A stretch of DNA of 64,000 bases from Methylopila turkensis (GTDB lineage Bacteria > Pseudomonadota > Alphaproteobacteria > Rhizobiales > Methylopilaceae). The notes under the pieces are model-generated. The model did not search any database. It had not been told where the DNA came from and saw only the letters and a list, made by a program, of their open reading frames with translations. The first letter of the stretch is position 1. Each line of letters begins with the position of its first letter. Below, piece after piece: positions 54,426-63,212 of this stretch. The translations under genes and the position numbers were made by a program. The stretch is from assembly GCF_027922325.1 (NCBI RefSeq), contig NZ_BSFL01000005.1, forward strand, positions 124,001 through 188,000, written 5' to 3'.

Positions 54426-56885
54426 ATGGTCTACAAGCGCCAGATCGGGCGGCTGCCCATCGTCCCCGCGGACGCCAAGCAGCACAACGTCACCTGCCAC
54501 TACTGCATCGTCGGCTGCGGCTACAAGGCCTACACCTGGGACGCGCGGTACGAGGGCGGGACCGACCCGAAGTCCAACGCCTTCGGCGTCGACCTCGGCA
54601 AGCAGCAGGTCCAGGACACGGAAGCCTGGTACGCCCCGTCGATGTACAACGTCGTCCGCCAGGACGGCCGCGACGTCCACATCGTCATCAAGCCCGACAA
54701 AGGCTGCGTCGTAAACTCTGGCCTCGGCTCCGTGCGCGGCGCGCGCATGGCGGAGATGAGCCACTCGAAGACGCGCGGGACCCAGCTCCAGCGCCTGACC
54801 GACCCGCTCGTCTGGCGCTACGGCCAGATCCAGCCGACGAGCTGGGACGACGCGCTCGACCTCGTCGCCCGCGTGACCGCGGCGGTGATCGCCGAGCAGG
54901 GCGAGGACGGCCTCTTTGTCTCGGCCTTCGACCACGGCGGGGCCGGCGGCGGCTACGAGAACACCTGGGGCACGGGCAAGCTCTACTTCGAGGCCATGAA
55001 GGTGCGGAACATCCGCATCCACAACAGGCCCGCCTACAATTCCGAGGTCCACGGCTCCCGCGACATGGGCGTCGGCGAACTGAACAACTGCTACGAGGAC
55101 GCCGAGCTCGCCGACACGATCGTCTGCGTCGGCAACAACCCGCTCGAGGCCCAGACCAACTACTTCCTGAACCACTGGATGCCGAACCTGAACGGCATGT
55201 CGGCGGCCAAGAAGAAGGCGACGTTCGGGGACGAGCCGACCGAGCGCGGCCGCATCGTGTTCGTCGACCCGCGCCGCACGGTGTCCGTCAACGCCTGCGA
55301 GACCGCGGGCAAGGACAACGTCCTCCACCTCGCGATCGAGTCCGGCACCGACCTGATCCTGTTCAACGCCTGGCTGAGCTACGCGGCCGAGAAGGGGTGG
55401 ATCGACAAGCCGTTCATCGAGGCCTCCACCAAGGACTTCGACAAGGCGCTCGCGGCCAACAAGGTCTCGGTCTCGGAGGCCGCGAAGGCGACGGGCCTCT
55501 CCGAGGCGGACATCGTCAAGGCGATCACCTGGATCGCGGAGCCGAAGGGCGGAAGCTACAGGCGACGGACCATGTTCGCCTACGAGAAGGGCCTGATCTG
55601 GGGCAACGACAACTACCGGACCAACCAGGCGCTGGTGAACCTCGCGCTCGCCACGGGCAACGTCGGCCGACCGGGCGGCGGCTGCGTCCGCATGGGCGGG
55701 CACCAAGAAGGCTATTGCCGCCCGTCCGACGCCCACGTCGGCCGTCCGGCTCCCTACGTCGACAAGCTGCTGATCGAGGGCAAGGGCGGGGTCCACCACG
55801 TGTGGGGCTGCGACCACTACAAGACCACGCTGAACGCCATGGAGTTCAAGCGCGTCTACAAGCAGCGGACCGACCTCGTGAAGGACGCGATGAACTCGGT
55901 CCCGTACGGCGACCGCGACGCCATGGTCGAGGCGATCATGGGCGCGATCCGCAAGGGCGGCCTGTTCTCGGTCGACGTGGACATCGTCACCACCAAGATC
56001 GGCGCCGCGGCGCACGTGATCCTGCCCGCGGCGACTTCCGGCGAGATGAACCTGACCTCCATGAACGGCGAGCGGCGCATGCGGCTCACCGAGCGCTACA
56101 TGGACCCTCCCGGGCAGGCGATGCCGGACTGCCTGATCGCAGCCCGGCTCGCCAACAACCTCGAGCGCGTGTTCCGGGCCGCGGGCAAGTCGGACGTTGC
56201 CGACAGGTTCAAGGGCTTCGACTGGGAGACCGAGGAGGACGCCTTCAGGGACGGCTACCACTCCCACGAGGGCGGCGGCGAGCACGTCACCTACGAGCGG
56301 CTCCGCACGATGGGCAACAACGGCTTCCAGGAGCCCGCGACCGGGTTCCAGGACGGCAAGATCGTCGGCACCAAACGCCTCTTCGCCGACGGCAAGTTCA
56401 AGTCGAAGGACGGGAAGGCGACGTTCGCCGAGACCCCGTGGCGCGGGCTGCAGGCGGCGGGCAAGCAGGCCGAGAAGGACAAGTTCCCGTTCCTGATCAA
56501 CAACGGGCGCGCGAACCTCGTCTGGCAGAGCGCCTACCTCGACCAGGCGGACGAGTTCGTGCAGGACCGCTGGCCGTACCCGTTCGTCGAGATGAACCCC
56601 GACGACATGGCGGAGCTGAAACTCGGCGAGGGCGACCTCGTCGAAATCCACAACGACAACGGCGCGACGCAGGCCATGGCCTACCCGACGCCGTCGGCCA
56701 AGCGCGGGCAGGCCTTCATGCTGTTCGGCTATCCGACGGGGGTGCAGGGCAACGTGGTGTCGGCGGGCGTGAACGAGTTCGTCATCCCGAACTACAAGCA
56801 GACCTGGGGCGCGATCCGGAAGATCTCCGACGCGCCCGAGAGCGTCAGGAACGCGAGCTACAAGTCCAAGGAGTACCGGGCCTAA
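54426..56885 (+). CDS. aioA: Arsenite oxidase large subunit, molybdopterin protein
   Basis: 819 residues, the usual length. It oxidises arsenite to arsenate at a bis-MGD molybdenum centre in the periplasm. The N-terminal [3Fe-4S] ligands are C24, C27 and C31 (VTCHYCIVGCGYKAY). DMSO-reductase-family blocks follow: GRIVFVDPRRTVSVNACET, GNVGRPGGGCVRMGGHQEGY (a hallmark of AioA), and the C-terminal MGD domain (FLINNGRANLVWQSAYLDQA, MNPDDMAELKLGEGDLVEIH). No own signal peptide; it is exported with AioB through Tat. GGAGGATCAG precedes the ATG. Confidence 0.96.
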   Translation: MVYKRQIGRLPIVPADAKQHNVTCHYCIVGCGYKAYTWDARYEGGTDPKSNAFGVDLGKQQVQDTEAWYAPSMYNVVRQDGRDVHIVIKPDKGCVVNSGLGSVRGARMAEMSHSKTRGTQLQRLTDPLVWRYGQIQPTSWDDALDLVARVTAAVIAEQGEDGLFVSAFDHGGAGGGYENTWGTGKLYFEAMKVRNIRIHNRPAYNSEVHGSRDMGVGELNNCYEDAELADTIVCVGNNPLEAQTNYFLNHWMPNLNGMSAAKKKATFGDEPTERGRIVFVDPRRTVSVNACETAGKDNVLHLAIESGTDLILFNAWLSYAAEKGWIDKPFIEASTKDFDKALAANKVSVSEAAKATGLSEADIVKAITWIAEPKGGSYRRRTMFAYEKGLIWGNDNYRTNQALVNLALATGNVGRPGGGCVRMGGHQEGYCRPSDAHVGRPAPYVDKLLIEGKGGVHHVWGCDHYKTTLNAMEFKRVYKQRTDLVKDAMNSVPYGDRDAMVEAIMGAIRKGGLFSVDVDIVTTKIGAAAHVILPAATSGEMNLTSMNGERRMRLTERYMDPPGQAMPDCLIAARLANNLERVFRAAGKSDVADRFKGFDWETEEDAFRDGYHSHEGGGEHVTYERLRTMGNNGFQEPATGFQDGKIVGTKRLFADGKFKSKDGKATFAETPWRGLQAAGKQAEKDKFPFLINNGRANLVWQSAYLDQADEFVQDRWPYPFVEMNPDDMAELKLGEGDLVEIHNDNGATQAMAYPTPSAKRGQAFMLFGYPTGVQGNVVSAGVNEFVIPNYKQTWGAIRKISDAPESVRNASYKSKEYRA

Positions 56886-56889
56886 GGTG

Positions 56890-56924
56890 TCGGGCGCCGG
56901 GACGGCAAACCTCCCGGCGCCCGA
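56890..56924. terminator. Perfect 13-bp hairpin after aioA
   Basis: TCGGGCGCCGGGA (56890-56902) pairs perfectly with 56912-56924 across a 9-base loop, directly after the aioA stop and before the end of the convergent small membrane gene. Probably terminates from both sides. Confidence 0.72.
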
Positions 56925-56931
56925 TCGTCGC

Positions 56932-57207
56932 TCACGCGGCGCCCCTCGCGAGCAGCACGTAGCCGAAGAGGACGACAGCGGAGCCGAGCCCCGCGATCCG
57001 GAAGGCGTTGCGGGAGGTCCCGCCGACGCGCGCCACGGCGTAGGCGACGAGCGTCGCGGCCGCGAGCATCGCGACGGGCGCGGCGGCCAGCAGATCCTGG
57101 CCGGCGGCGTTGCGTTCGGCGCCCCAGCGGCCGAGATCCATCGCCGTCGCCGCCAGGGCGAACGCCGCCATCACGCTCCATAGGGCCTGTCCGGGGATCC
57201 TCGACAT
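56932..57207 (-). CDS. Small membrane protein between aioA and arsR
   Basis: 91 residues with about three hydrophobic segments (ALWSVMAAFALAATAMDL, LLAAAPVAMLAAATLVAYAV, IAGLGSAVVLFGYVLLA). I recognise no family. It is divergent from arsR across a spacer with an ArsR-type operator, so it may be controlled by arsenite. Its role is unknown. Confidence 0.6.
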   Translation of the reverse strand: MSRIPGQALWSVMAAFALAATAMDLGRWGAERNAAGQDLLAAAPVAMLAAATLVAYAVARVGGTSRNAFRIAGLGSAVVLFGYVLLARGAA

Positions 57208-57281
57208 CTCGCTCCTGCGGCTCGGAGGCCAATCCGGCGACCATCGGCGTTGACCCCGCTTCCTCGCTCATATAACGATAC

Positions 57282-57297
57282 ATCGAGTATTCTCGAT
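57282..57297. promoter_or_regulatory. ArsR operator before the first ars operon
   Basis: ATCGAG-TATT-CTCGAT is a perfect palindrome, 27 bases before the arsR ATG, in an AT-rich spot between divergent genes (ATATAACGATAC just upstream could hold the -10). Confidence 0.65.
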
Positions 57298-57323
57298 ATC
57301 TAGTCAAATGTCGTAGGCCACGC

Positions 57324-57758
57324 ATGAACGCCATGACCAAGCCGGGGGCCGGCCCCGCCGACTCCGGACCGATGACCGAGGAGGATGTCTCCGCGGTCGA
57401 GGCCCTGTCGGCGCTCGGTCAGGTCACCAGGCTGCGCATCTTCCGCATGCTGGTCTCGCGCGCCCCGGAAGGCCTTCCGGCGGGCGTGATCGCCGATGCC
57501 GTCGGCTGCCTGCAGAACACCCTCTCGACGCACCTCGCGATCCTGTCCCGTGCGGGCTTGGTCAAGGGCGTCAGGGACGGCCGCTCGATCCTCTACAGCG
57601 CCGACCTCGAGGGCATGCGCGGCCTTGTCGGCTACCTGCTGACCGACTGCTGCAACGGCCGCCCCGAGGTCTGCGCGCCAATCTTCGAAACCCTCCAGGG
57701 GAGCTGCGGATGCGGCCCCCGTCCATCCGACCGGGAGAAGAACGATGGATGCGACTGA
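57324..57758 (+). CDS. arsR: ArsR-family arsenite-responsive repressor
   Basis: 144 residues: a winged helix ([40 protein letters not shown]) and a C-terminal Cys set (DCCNGRPEVC, then GSCGCG) of the kind used by alphaproteobacterial ArsR proteins to bind As(III), unlike the E. coli site in the recognition helix. The stop overlaps the ArsC start (14 bp). It should repress [11 protein letters not shown]3-arsC until arsenite binds. Confidence 0.92.
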   Translation: MNAMTKPGAGPADSGPMTEEDVSAVEALSALGQVTRLRIFRMLVSRAPEGLPAGVIADAVGCLQNTLSTHLAILSRAGLVKGVRDGRSILYSADLEGMRGLVGYLLTDCCNGRPEVCAPIFETLQGSCGCGPRPSDREKNDGCD

Positions 57759-58266
57759 AGCCCAGCGTCCCTACAACGTCCTGTTCCTCTGCACGGGCAA
57801 CTCCGCGCGCTCGATCATCGCCGAGTGCGTGATGAACCGGGAGGGCCAGGGCCGCTTCAAGGCGTTTTCTGCCGGGAGCCATCCGCGCGGCGAGGTCAAC
57901 CCCTTCGCGCTCGACTTGCTCAAGCGGACCAATTTCGACGTCTCGGGCCTCCGCTCGAAGTCCTGGCACGAGTTCGCCGAGCCCGGCGCGCCGGAGCTCG
58001 ATTTCGTGTTCACCGTCTGCGATGACGCCGCCGGGGAGGAGTGCCCCTACTGGCCCGGACAGCCCATGTCGGCGCACTGGGGAATGGAGGACCCGGCAGC
58101 CTTCCAGGGCTCGGACACCGAGAAGGCGCTCGCCTTCGCCGACACGATGCGCGGCCTGACGAACCGCATCTCGATCTTCGTCAGCCTGCCGCTAAAGACC
58201 ATCGACAAGCTGTCGCTGCAGCGCCGCCTCGACGAGATCGGCAAGGCCCACCCGTCCGCCGCCTAA
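57745..58266 (+). CDS. arsC: Arsenate reductase, low-molecular-weight phosphatase type
   Basis: 173 residues of the LMW protein-tyrosine phosphatase fold. The P-loop FLCTGNSARS holds the nucleophile C16 and R22; C92 and C100 (TVCDDAAGEECPYWPG) complete the Cys triad that passes the disulfide to thioredoxin. It turns As(V) to As(III) for export by Acr3, encoded 22 bases downstream. The ATG overlaps the arsR end. Confidence 0.92.
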   Translation: MDATEAQRPYNVLFLCTGNSARSIIAECVMNREGQGRFKAFSAGSHPRGEVNPFALDLLKRTNFDVSGLRSKSWHEFAEPGAPELDFVFTVCDDAAGEECPYWPGQPMSAHWGMEDPAAFQGSDTEKALAFADTMRGLTNRISIFVSLPLKTIDKLSLQRRLDEIGKAHPSAA

Positions 58267-58288
58267 GACCCTCGAGAAGAACGAGCCG

Positions 58289-59344
58289 ATGTCCCTGTTC
58301 GAACGCTACCTGACCGTCTGGGTCTTCCTCTGCATCATCGTCGGCGTCGCGCTCGGCTACGCGGCGCCCGGCTTCTTTCAGGCGATCGGCGCGCTCGAGG
58401 TCGCGAGCGTGAACCTGCCCGTCGCGGTGCTGATCTGGCTGATGATCATCCCCATGCTGATTAAGGTCGACTTCGCGGCGCTCCGCGAGGTCGGCTCGCA
58501 CTGGCGGGGCATCTCGGTGACGCTGTTCATCAACTGGGCGGTGAAGCCGTTCTCGATGGCGCTGCTCGGTTGGCTGTTCATCGGCTGGCTGTTCCGGCCC
58601 TACCTGCCCGCGGACCAAATCGACAGCTACATCGCCGGGCTGATCCTTCTGGCCGCGGCTCCCTGCACAGCAATGGTGTTTGTGTGGTCGAATCTCACCA
58701 AGGGCGACCCGCTGTTCACGCTGAGCCAGGTCGCGGTAAACGACGCGATCATGATCGTCGCCTTCGCGCCGATCGTCGCGCTTTTGCTCGGGCTGTCGTC
58801 GATCACCGTGCCGTGGAACACGCTGATCCTCTCGGTCGGCCTCTACATCCTGGTCCCTGTCATCGCGGCACAAATCCTGCGCTCGCGGATCCTCGCCTCC
58901 GGCGGCGAGGCGGCTCTCGGCAAGCTGCTTTCGGCGATCCAGTCGCTGTCCCTCGTCGCGCTGCTCGCGACGCTGGTCCTGCTGTTCGCCTTCCAGGGAG
59001 AGCAGATCATCGCGCAGCCCGCGGTCATCGCGCTGCTCGCCGTGCCGATCCTGATCCAGGTCTACTTCAATTCTGGGCTCGCCTACCTGCTGAACCGCGC
59101 GACCGGGGAGGCACACTGCGTGGCCGGCCCCTCAGCGCTGATCGGCGCCTCGAACTTCTTCGAGCTCGCGGTGGCAGCCGCGATCAGCCTGTTCGGCTTC
59201 AAGTCCGGGGCGGCGCTCGCCACCGTCGTCGGCGTCCTGATCGAGGTGCCCGTGATGCTCTCGGTCGTCTGGATCGTGAACCGCTCGAAGCCCTGGTACG
59301 AGGCCCGCGGCGTCCGCGCGGTCGCCTCGCAGCAGAAGACCTGA
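58289..59344 (+). CDS. acr3: Arsenite efflux permease Acr3
   Basis: 351 residues with ten membrane helices of the BART superfamily Acr3 group. Two features important for arsenite transport are present: the helix-4 Cys in LLAAAPCTAMVFVW and the helix-9 Glu in LIGASNFFELAVAAA. Exports As(III) using the proton gradient. GAGAAGAACGAG precedes the ATG. Between two different arsenate reductases in one operon. Confidence 0.95.
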   Translation: MSLFERYLTVWVFLCIIVGVALGYAAPGFFQAIGALEVASVNLPVAVLIWLMIIPMLIKVDFAALREVGSHWRGISVTLFINWAVKPFSMALLGWLFIGWLFRPYLPADQIDSYIAGLILLAAAPCTAMVFVWSNLTKGDPLFTLSQVAVNDAIMIVAFAPIVALLLGLSSITVPWNTLILSVGLYILVPVIAAQILRSRILASGGEAALGKLLSAIQSLSLVALLATLVLLFAFQGEQIIAQPAVIALLAVPILIQVYFNSGLAYLLNRATGEAHCVAGPSALIGASNFFELAVAAAISLFGFKSGAALATVVGVLIEVPVMLSVVWIVNRSKPWYEARGVRAVASQQKT

Positions 59345-59354
59345 GGAGGTCGTC

Positions 59355-59765
59355 ATGACCGAGGCCGTCACCATCTGGCACAACCCGGAATGCGGCACGT
59401 CCCGCAACACGCTGGCGATGATCCGCGCTGCGGGCATCGAGCCGACCGTCGTCGAGTACCTGAAGGCGCCGCCGACGCGCGAAGAACTGGCGAAGGCCAT
59501 CGCAGCCGCCGGCCTGACGCCGCGCGAGGCCGCCCGGGAGAAGGGGACGCCCTTCGCGGAGCTCGGGCTCGGCGATCCGTCAGTCACCGACGACGCGATC
59601 ATCGACGCGATGCTGGCGCACCCGATCCTGATCAACCGCCCGTTCGTGTTCACCTCACGCGGCGTGCGTCTCTGCCGCCCCTCCGAGGTCGTGATCGAGA
59701 TTCTGCCTGCGCCGTTGGCTGTGGACTTCACCAAGGAGGACGGCGAGGTCGTCCGAGCGGGCTGA
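59355..59765 (+). CDS. arsC: Arsenate reductase, glutaredoxin-dependent type
   Basis: 136 residues of the thioredoxin-fold ArsC family of E. coli R773. The catalytic Cys is C13 in HNPECGTSRNTL; the Arg residues needed for arsenate binding are in LKAPPTREEL, ILINRPFVFT and RLCRPSEVV. It uses glutathione and glutaredoxin, so the operon carries both thioredoxin- and glutaredoxin-linked reduction. GAGGAGG precedes the ATG. Confidence 0.94.
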   Translation: MTEAVTIWHNPECGTSRNTLAMIRAAGIEPTVVEYLKAPPTREELAKAIAAAGLTPREAAREKGTPFAELGLGDPSVTDDAIIDAMLAHPILINRPFVFTSRGVRLCRPSEVVIEILPAPLAVDFTKEDGEVVRAG

Positions 59766-59791
59766 GCCGCCGCCGACGACCTTGGCCGCCC

Positions 59792-60607
59792 TCAGTGCCG
59801 CCAGACCTTCCCCGCGGACACCAGCAGGATGACGGCGAGCAGCGGCAAGAGCAGGCCTGATGGCACGACCCCGAGCAACAGGCCGCCTATGAACGTGCCG
59901 ACGACCGAGCCTGCGGCCATGACCAGCAGGAACGGCTTGTTGCGGCCGAGCACGGAGAAGGACTGGTCGCGGCTGTAGCGGGTGAAGCCGACGATCATGG
60001 TCGGCAGGCTGACTGCGAGCGACAGGCTTCCGGCGAGCTTGATGTCTGCGCCGAACAGCAGGACCAGCGTCGGGATCAGCAGTTCCCCGCCGGCGACCCC
60101 GAGCAGGGAGGCCACGACCCCGATGACGAAGCCCGCGGCGATCCCGGCGACGACCAGCGTGGCGCCGGAGAACGGCGGCGAGCCCGCGGTCGCGTCGTGC
60201 CCGAACAGCAAGACGATGGCGATCAAGACCAGCAGGACCGCGATGACCTTGTAGAGCGTCTCCGAGCGGAGCCTGGTCGCCCAACCTGCGCCGAGCCAGG
60301 CCCCGAGCAGGCTGCCCGCCAGAAGGTTCAGGATGATTGGCCAGTTCGCCATCACGTCATCGAACGGCACGCTCATCGCGCGGAACGGCAGAGCGGTCGC
60401 GACCACGACGAGGCTCATGGCCTTGTTGAGGATGACCGCCTCAAGGGCCGCGAAGCGGAACACCGAGATCAGCAGAGGTAGCCGGAACTCCGCGCCGCCG
60501 AGGCCGATCAGTCCGCCGAGCGTGCCGATGACGGCGCCGCCCGTGAAGGCTGCCGCCGGACGATGCTCGGCCGCTCCGGTGGAACGGTCGGTCGACTGGA
60601 TGGTCAT
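59792..60607 (-). CDS. TSUP (TauE/SafE) family transporter
   Basis: 271 residues with eight or so hydrophobic helices and the two family repeats: GTLGGLIGLGGAEFRLPLLI near residue 29 and GVVASLLGVAGGELLIPTLV in the second half. Family members export sulfite or sulfoacetate, but substrates vary. It is divergent from an arsR-arsH operon and could share its operator. In this window a sulfite role would also fit the sulfite oxidases (inference). Confidence 0.87.
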   Translation of the reverse strand: MTIQSTDRSTGAAEHRPAAAFTGGAVIGTLGGLIGLGGAEFRLPLLISVFRFAALEAVILNKAMSLVVVATALPFRAMSVPFDDVMANWPIILNLLAGSLLGAWLGAGWATRLRSETLYKVIAVLLVLIAIVLLFGHDATAGSPPFSGATLVVAGIAAGFVIGVVASLLGVAGGELLIPTLVLLFGADIKLAGSLSLAVSLPTMIVGFTRYSRDQSFSVLGRNKPFLLVMAAGSVVGTFIGGLLLGVVPSGLLLPLLAVILLVSAGKVWRH

Positions 60608-60730
60608 CGCTTGAGCTCCCGGGCAGTCGGTAGGGCCGGCCGCTGCGATGTCATTGCCGAATAGGTCCCTGCGGGCAATGGAGACAACGGCCTCAGACCC
60701 AACAACGAGAGCGAAGTCGATTTGACTTCC

Positions 60731-60762
60731 GTCCATTTGTCGATGTACGTCGACATATGGAC
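60731..60762. promoter_or_regulatory. 32-bp palindromic ArsR operator covering a start codon
   Basis: TGTCGA-TGTACG-TCGACA (60738-60755) is perfect. Outside it, GTCCAT (60731-60736) matches ATGGAC (60757-60762), so the whole 32-bp dyad has one mismatched pair. It includes the ATG of arsR. No Shine-Dalgarno is visible, so the message may be leaderless. Confidence 0.65.
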
Positions 60763-61116
60763 AAATCAGAAGTCATCGACGCCTTCGGGGCGCTCGCCCA
60801 GCCGACGCGCCTCGACGCGTTCCGGTTGTTGGTGATGCACGAGCCTGACGGACTTCCGGTCGGCGAGATCGCGCGCGGCCTCGACGTCCCCCACAACACC
60901 CTCTCGACCCATCTGGCGATCCTGGCGAGGGCCGGCCTCGTGAAGTCGGAGCGCCGGAGCCGGCTCGTCGTCTACCGCGCCGACCTGGACGCGGTTCAGG
61001 GGCTCGCCTCGTTCCTGCTGAAGGACTGCTGCGCCGGGCATCCGGAGGTCGCCGCGGCCTTCGCGGCCACGGCCTCGTCCTGCGGCGCAGCGCCCAAGAA
61101 AGGCGACCGCTCGTGA
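60757..61116 (+). CDS. arsR: ArsR-family repressor (arsH operon)
   Basis: 119 residues. Winged helix ([40 protein letters not shown]) with C-terminal Cys ([18 protein letters not shown]). It is shorter than the arsR at 57324 but has the same C-terminal Cys pair. The stop overlaps the GTG of arsH. Its start codon is inside a long palindrome, which suggests tight autoregulation. Confidence 0.92.
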   Translation: MDKSEVIDAFGALAQPTRLDAFRLLVMHEPDGLPVGEIARGLDVPHNTLSTHLAILARAGLVKSERRSRLVVYRADLDAVQGLASFLLKDCCAGHPEVAAAFAATASSCGAAPKKGDRS

Positions 61117-61823
61117 CAGACCTTCCGAACCTCGACGAGGCCTCGTTCCAGCCGACGGACCTCTCCCGGCTTCACGGCCCCCGCTCGACCCATCCACCGC
61201 GCGTCCTGCTGCTCTACGGCTCGCTCCGGCCCGTCTCCTACAGCCGCCTGATGACGCTGGAGGCCGAGCGCCTGCTGAAGCGGCTCGGCTGCGAGACGCG
61301 CATCTACGACCCCGCAGGCCTTCCGCTGCCGGACGACGGCCCGGCGGACCACCCGAAGGTCGCCGAGCTGCGCGAGCTGTCGCTGTGGTCGGAGGCGCAG
61401 GTCTGGACCAGTCCCGAGCGCCACGGCGCCATGACGGGCGTGATGAAGTCGCAGATCGACTGGATCCCGCTCTCGGTCGGTTCGGTCCGGCCGACGCAGG
61501 GGCGCACGCTCGCGCTCATGCAGGTCTCGGGCGGCTCGCAGTCGTTCAACGCCTTGAACCAGATGCGCGTGCTCGGCCGCTGGATGCGGATGCTCACGAT
61601 CCCGAACCAGTCGTCGGTGGCGAAGGCCTTCCAGGAGTTCGGCGAGGACGGCCGGATGAAGCCGTCGGCCTACTACGACCGCGTAGTCGACGTGATGGAG
61701 GAGCTGGTGAAGTTCACGCTGCTCACCCGTGACGTCTCCGACCACCTGACCGACCGTTACAGCGAGCGGAAGGAGAGCGCCGCGGCGCTGGAGGCCCGGG
61801 TCGACCTCAAGCGGGCAGTCTGA
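61113..61823 (+). CDS. arsH: ArsH, organoarsenical NADPH-dependent FMN oxidase
   Basis: 236 residues of the NADPH-dependent FMN reductase fold. FMN-phosphate loop [14 protein letters not shown], then [20 protein letters not shown] and [20 protein letters not shown], both hallmarks of ArsH. It oxidises trivalent methylated or aromatic arsenicals to the less toxic pentavalent form. GTG start overlaps the arsR stop (GTGA). Confidence 0.95.
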   Translation: MTDLPNLDEASFQPTDLSRLHGPRSTHPPRVLLLYGSLRPVSYSRLMTLEAERLLKRLGCETRIYDPAGLPLPDDGPADHPKVAELRELSLWSEAQVWTSPERHGAMTGVMKSQIDWIPLSVGSVRPTQGRTLALMQVSGGSQSFNALNQMRVLGRWMRMLTIPNQSSVAKAFQEFGEDGRMKPSAYYDRVVDVMEELVKFTLLTRDVSDHLTDRYSERKESAAALEARVDLKRAV

Positions 61824-61826
61824 GGC

Positions 61827-62999
61827 GTGGGGACGGCGTCGGCGCCGCCCGGCGGCAGGATCGCGGTCCCGTTGCTCGGGATCGCCCAGATCGTCTCCTG
61901 GGGATCGAGCTTCTACCTGCTCGCGGTGCTGGCGGCCCCGATCTCGGCCGACACCGGATGGCCGCTCGCGTGGGTGGTCGGCGGCGGATCGATCGGGCTG
62001 CTCTGCTCAGGCATCGCCGCGCCCTTCGTCGGCCGCATGATCGACGGCTTCGGCGGGCGGCAGACCATGGTGGCCGGCTCGCTGCTGATGGGAGCGGGTC
62101 TCGCCGCGGTCGGGTCGTCGACCGGGCTCGCGACCTACCTGCTCGGCTGGGCGGTGCTTGGATTCGGAATGGGCGCCGGGCTGTACGACGCGGCGTTCTC
62201 GACGCTCGGCCGGATCTTCGGGGCGTCGGCGCGGCGCGCCATCACCAACCTCACCCTGTTCGGGGGCTTCGCCAGCACGGTCTGCTGGCCGATGTCGGCG
62301 CTCGCGGTCGAGCATGTCGGTTGGCGCGGCGCCTGCTTCATTTACGCCGCCGTCCAGATGCTCGTCATGGCGCCGGCGCTGTTCCTCCTGTTACCGCGCG
62401 AGGCGCGAAAAGCCCGGGCCGCACCCGACCGTGCCGGCGCCGGCATGACGACCTCCCGCGAGCGCCGGACCTTCCTGCTGCTGGCCGCGATCCTGATGGC
62501 GAACGGCGCGGTCCAGACGACGGTGTCGGTGCACCTGCTGACGATCCTGCAAGCGCAGGGCATGGCGCTCGCGGCGGCGGTCGCGGTCGGCGCGCTGATC
62601 GGTCCGTCGCAGGTCGGCGCCCGCGTGGTCGAGATGCTCGTCGGAGACCGTCTCCACCCGACCGCAACCCTTTCATGGGCCGGGGCGCTGGTGGCCGTCG
62701 GCGTGGTGCTGCTCGCGCTCGGCGCGGGTCCCGCCGCGGTCGCCGTCGTGCTTTACGCCGCCGGGAACGGCGTGTGGTCGATCGCCCGCGGTACGGTCCC
62801 GCTCGCGCTGTTCGGCGCCGAGCGTTACGCGGTCGTCATGGGGCGGCTGGCTGCGCCAAACCTGGTCGTGCAAGCGGCCGCGCCGTTCGCGGCAGGGTTT
62901 GTGATCTCAGCCGCCGGGACTGACGCGACGCTCGGCGTGTTGGCCGTGCTCGCTGTCGCCAACCTGACCGCGACCGTCGCGCTCGCGCGCAGCCGCTGA
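61827..62999 (+). CDS. MFS transporter of the arsH operon (ArsK-like candidate)
   Basis: 390 residues, twelve membrane helices of the major facilitator superfamily (AQIVSWGSSFYLLAVLAAPI, GRMIDGFGGRQTMVAGSLLM). It starts at GTG 61827, three bases after the arsH stop, so it is surely co-expressed. MFS proteins in this position include ArsK of Agrobacterium, which exports arsenite, antimonite and trivalent roxarsone; that identity is inferred from context and needs alignment. Confidence 0.85.
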   Translation: MGTASAPPGGRIAVPLLGIAQIVSWGSSFYLLAVLAAPISADTGWPLAWVVGGGSIGLLCSGIAAPFVGRMIDGFGGRQTMVAGSLLMGAGLAAVGSSTGLATYLLGWAVLGFGMGAGLYDAAFSTLGRIFGASARRAITNLTLFGGFASTVCWPMSALAVEHVGWRGACFIYAAVQMLVMAPALFLLLPREARKARAAPDRAGAGMTTSRERRTFLLLAAILMANGAVQTTVSVHLLTILQAQGMALAAAVAVGALIGPSQVGARVVEMLVGDRLHPTATLSWAGALVAVGVVLLALGAGPAAVAVVLYAAGNGVWSIARGTVPLALFGAERYAVVMGRLAAPNLVVQAAAPFAAGFVISAAGTDATLGVLAVLAVANLTATVALARSR

Positions 63000-63212
63000 C
63001 GAGACGCGCGATTAGCAGAAGCTGGCTCGTTGCCCGGAAGCGGACCTTCGCGGCGCTACCGCCTCAAAACCGGAACCGGCCCGTAGGCGGGTGCTCGGTC
63101 AACATGATGTTTATTGGAGATTGCAATAACGACTCGCCCGAAAGACCGCGCCTGTTGTCTCCTACCGGCCTTCCGTTGGATGCGGAAAAGAGAACAGGGC
63201 TAGTGGGGAAAC

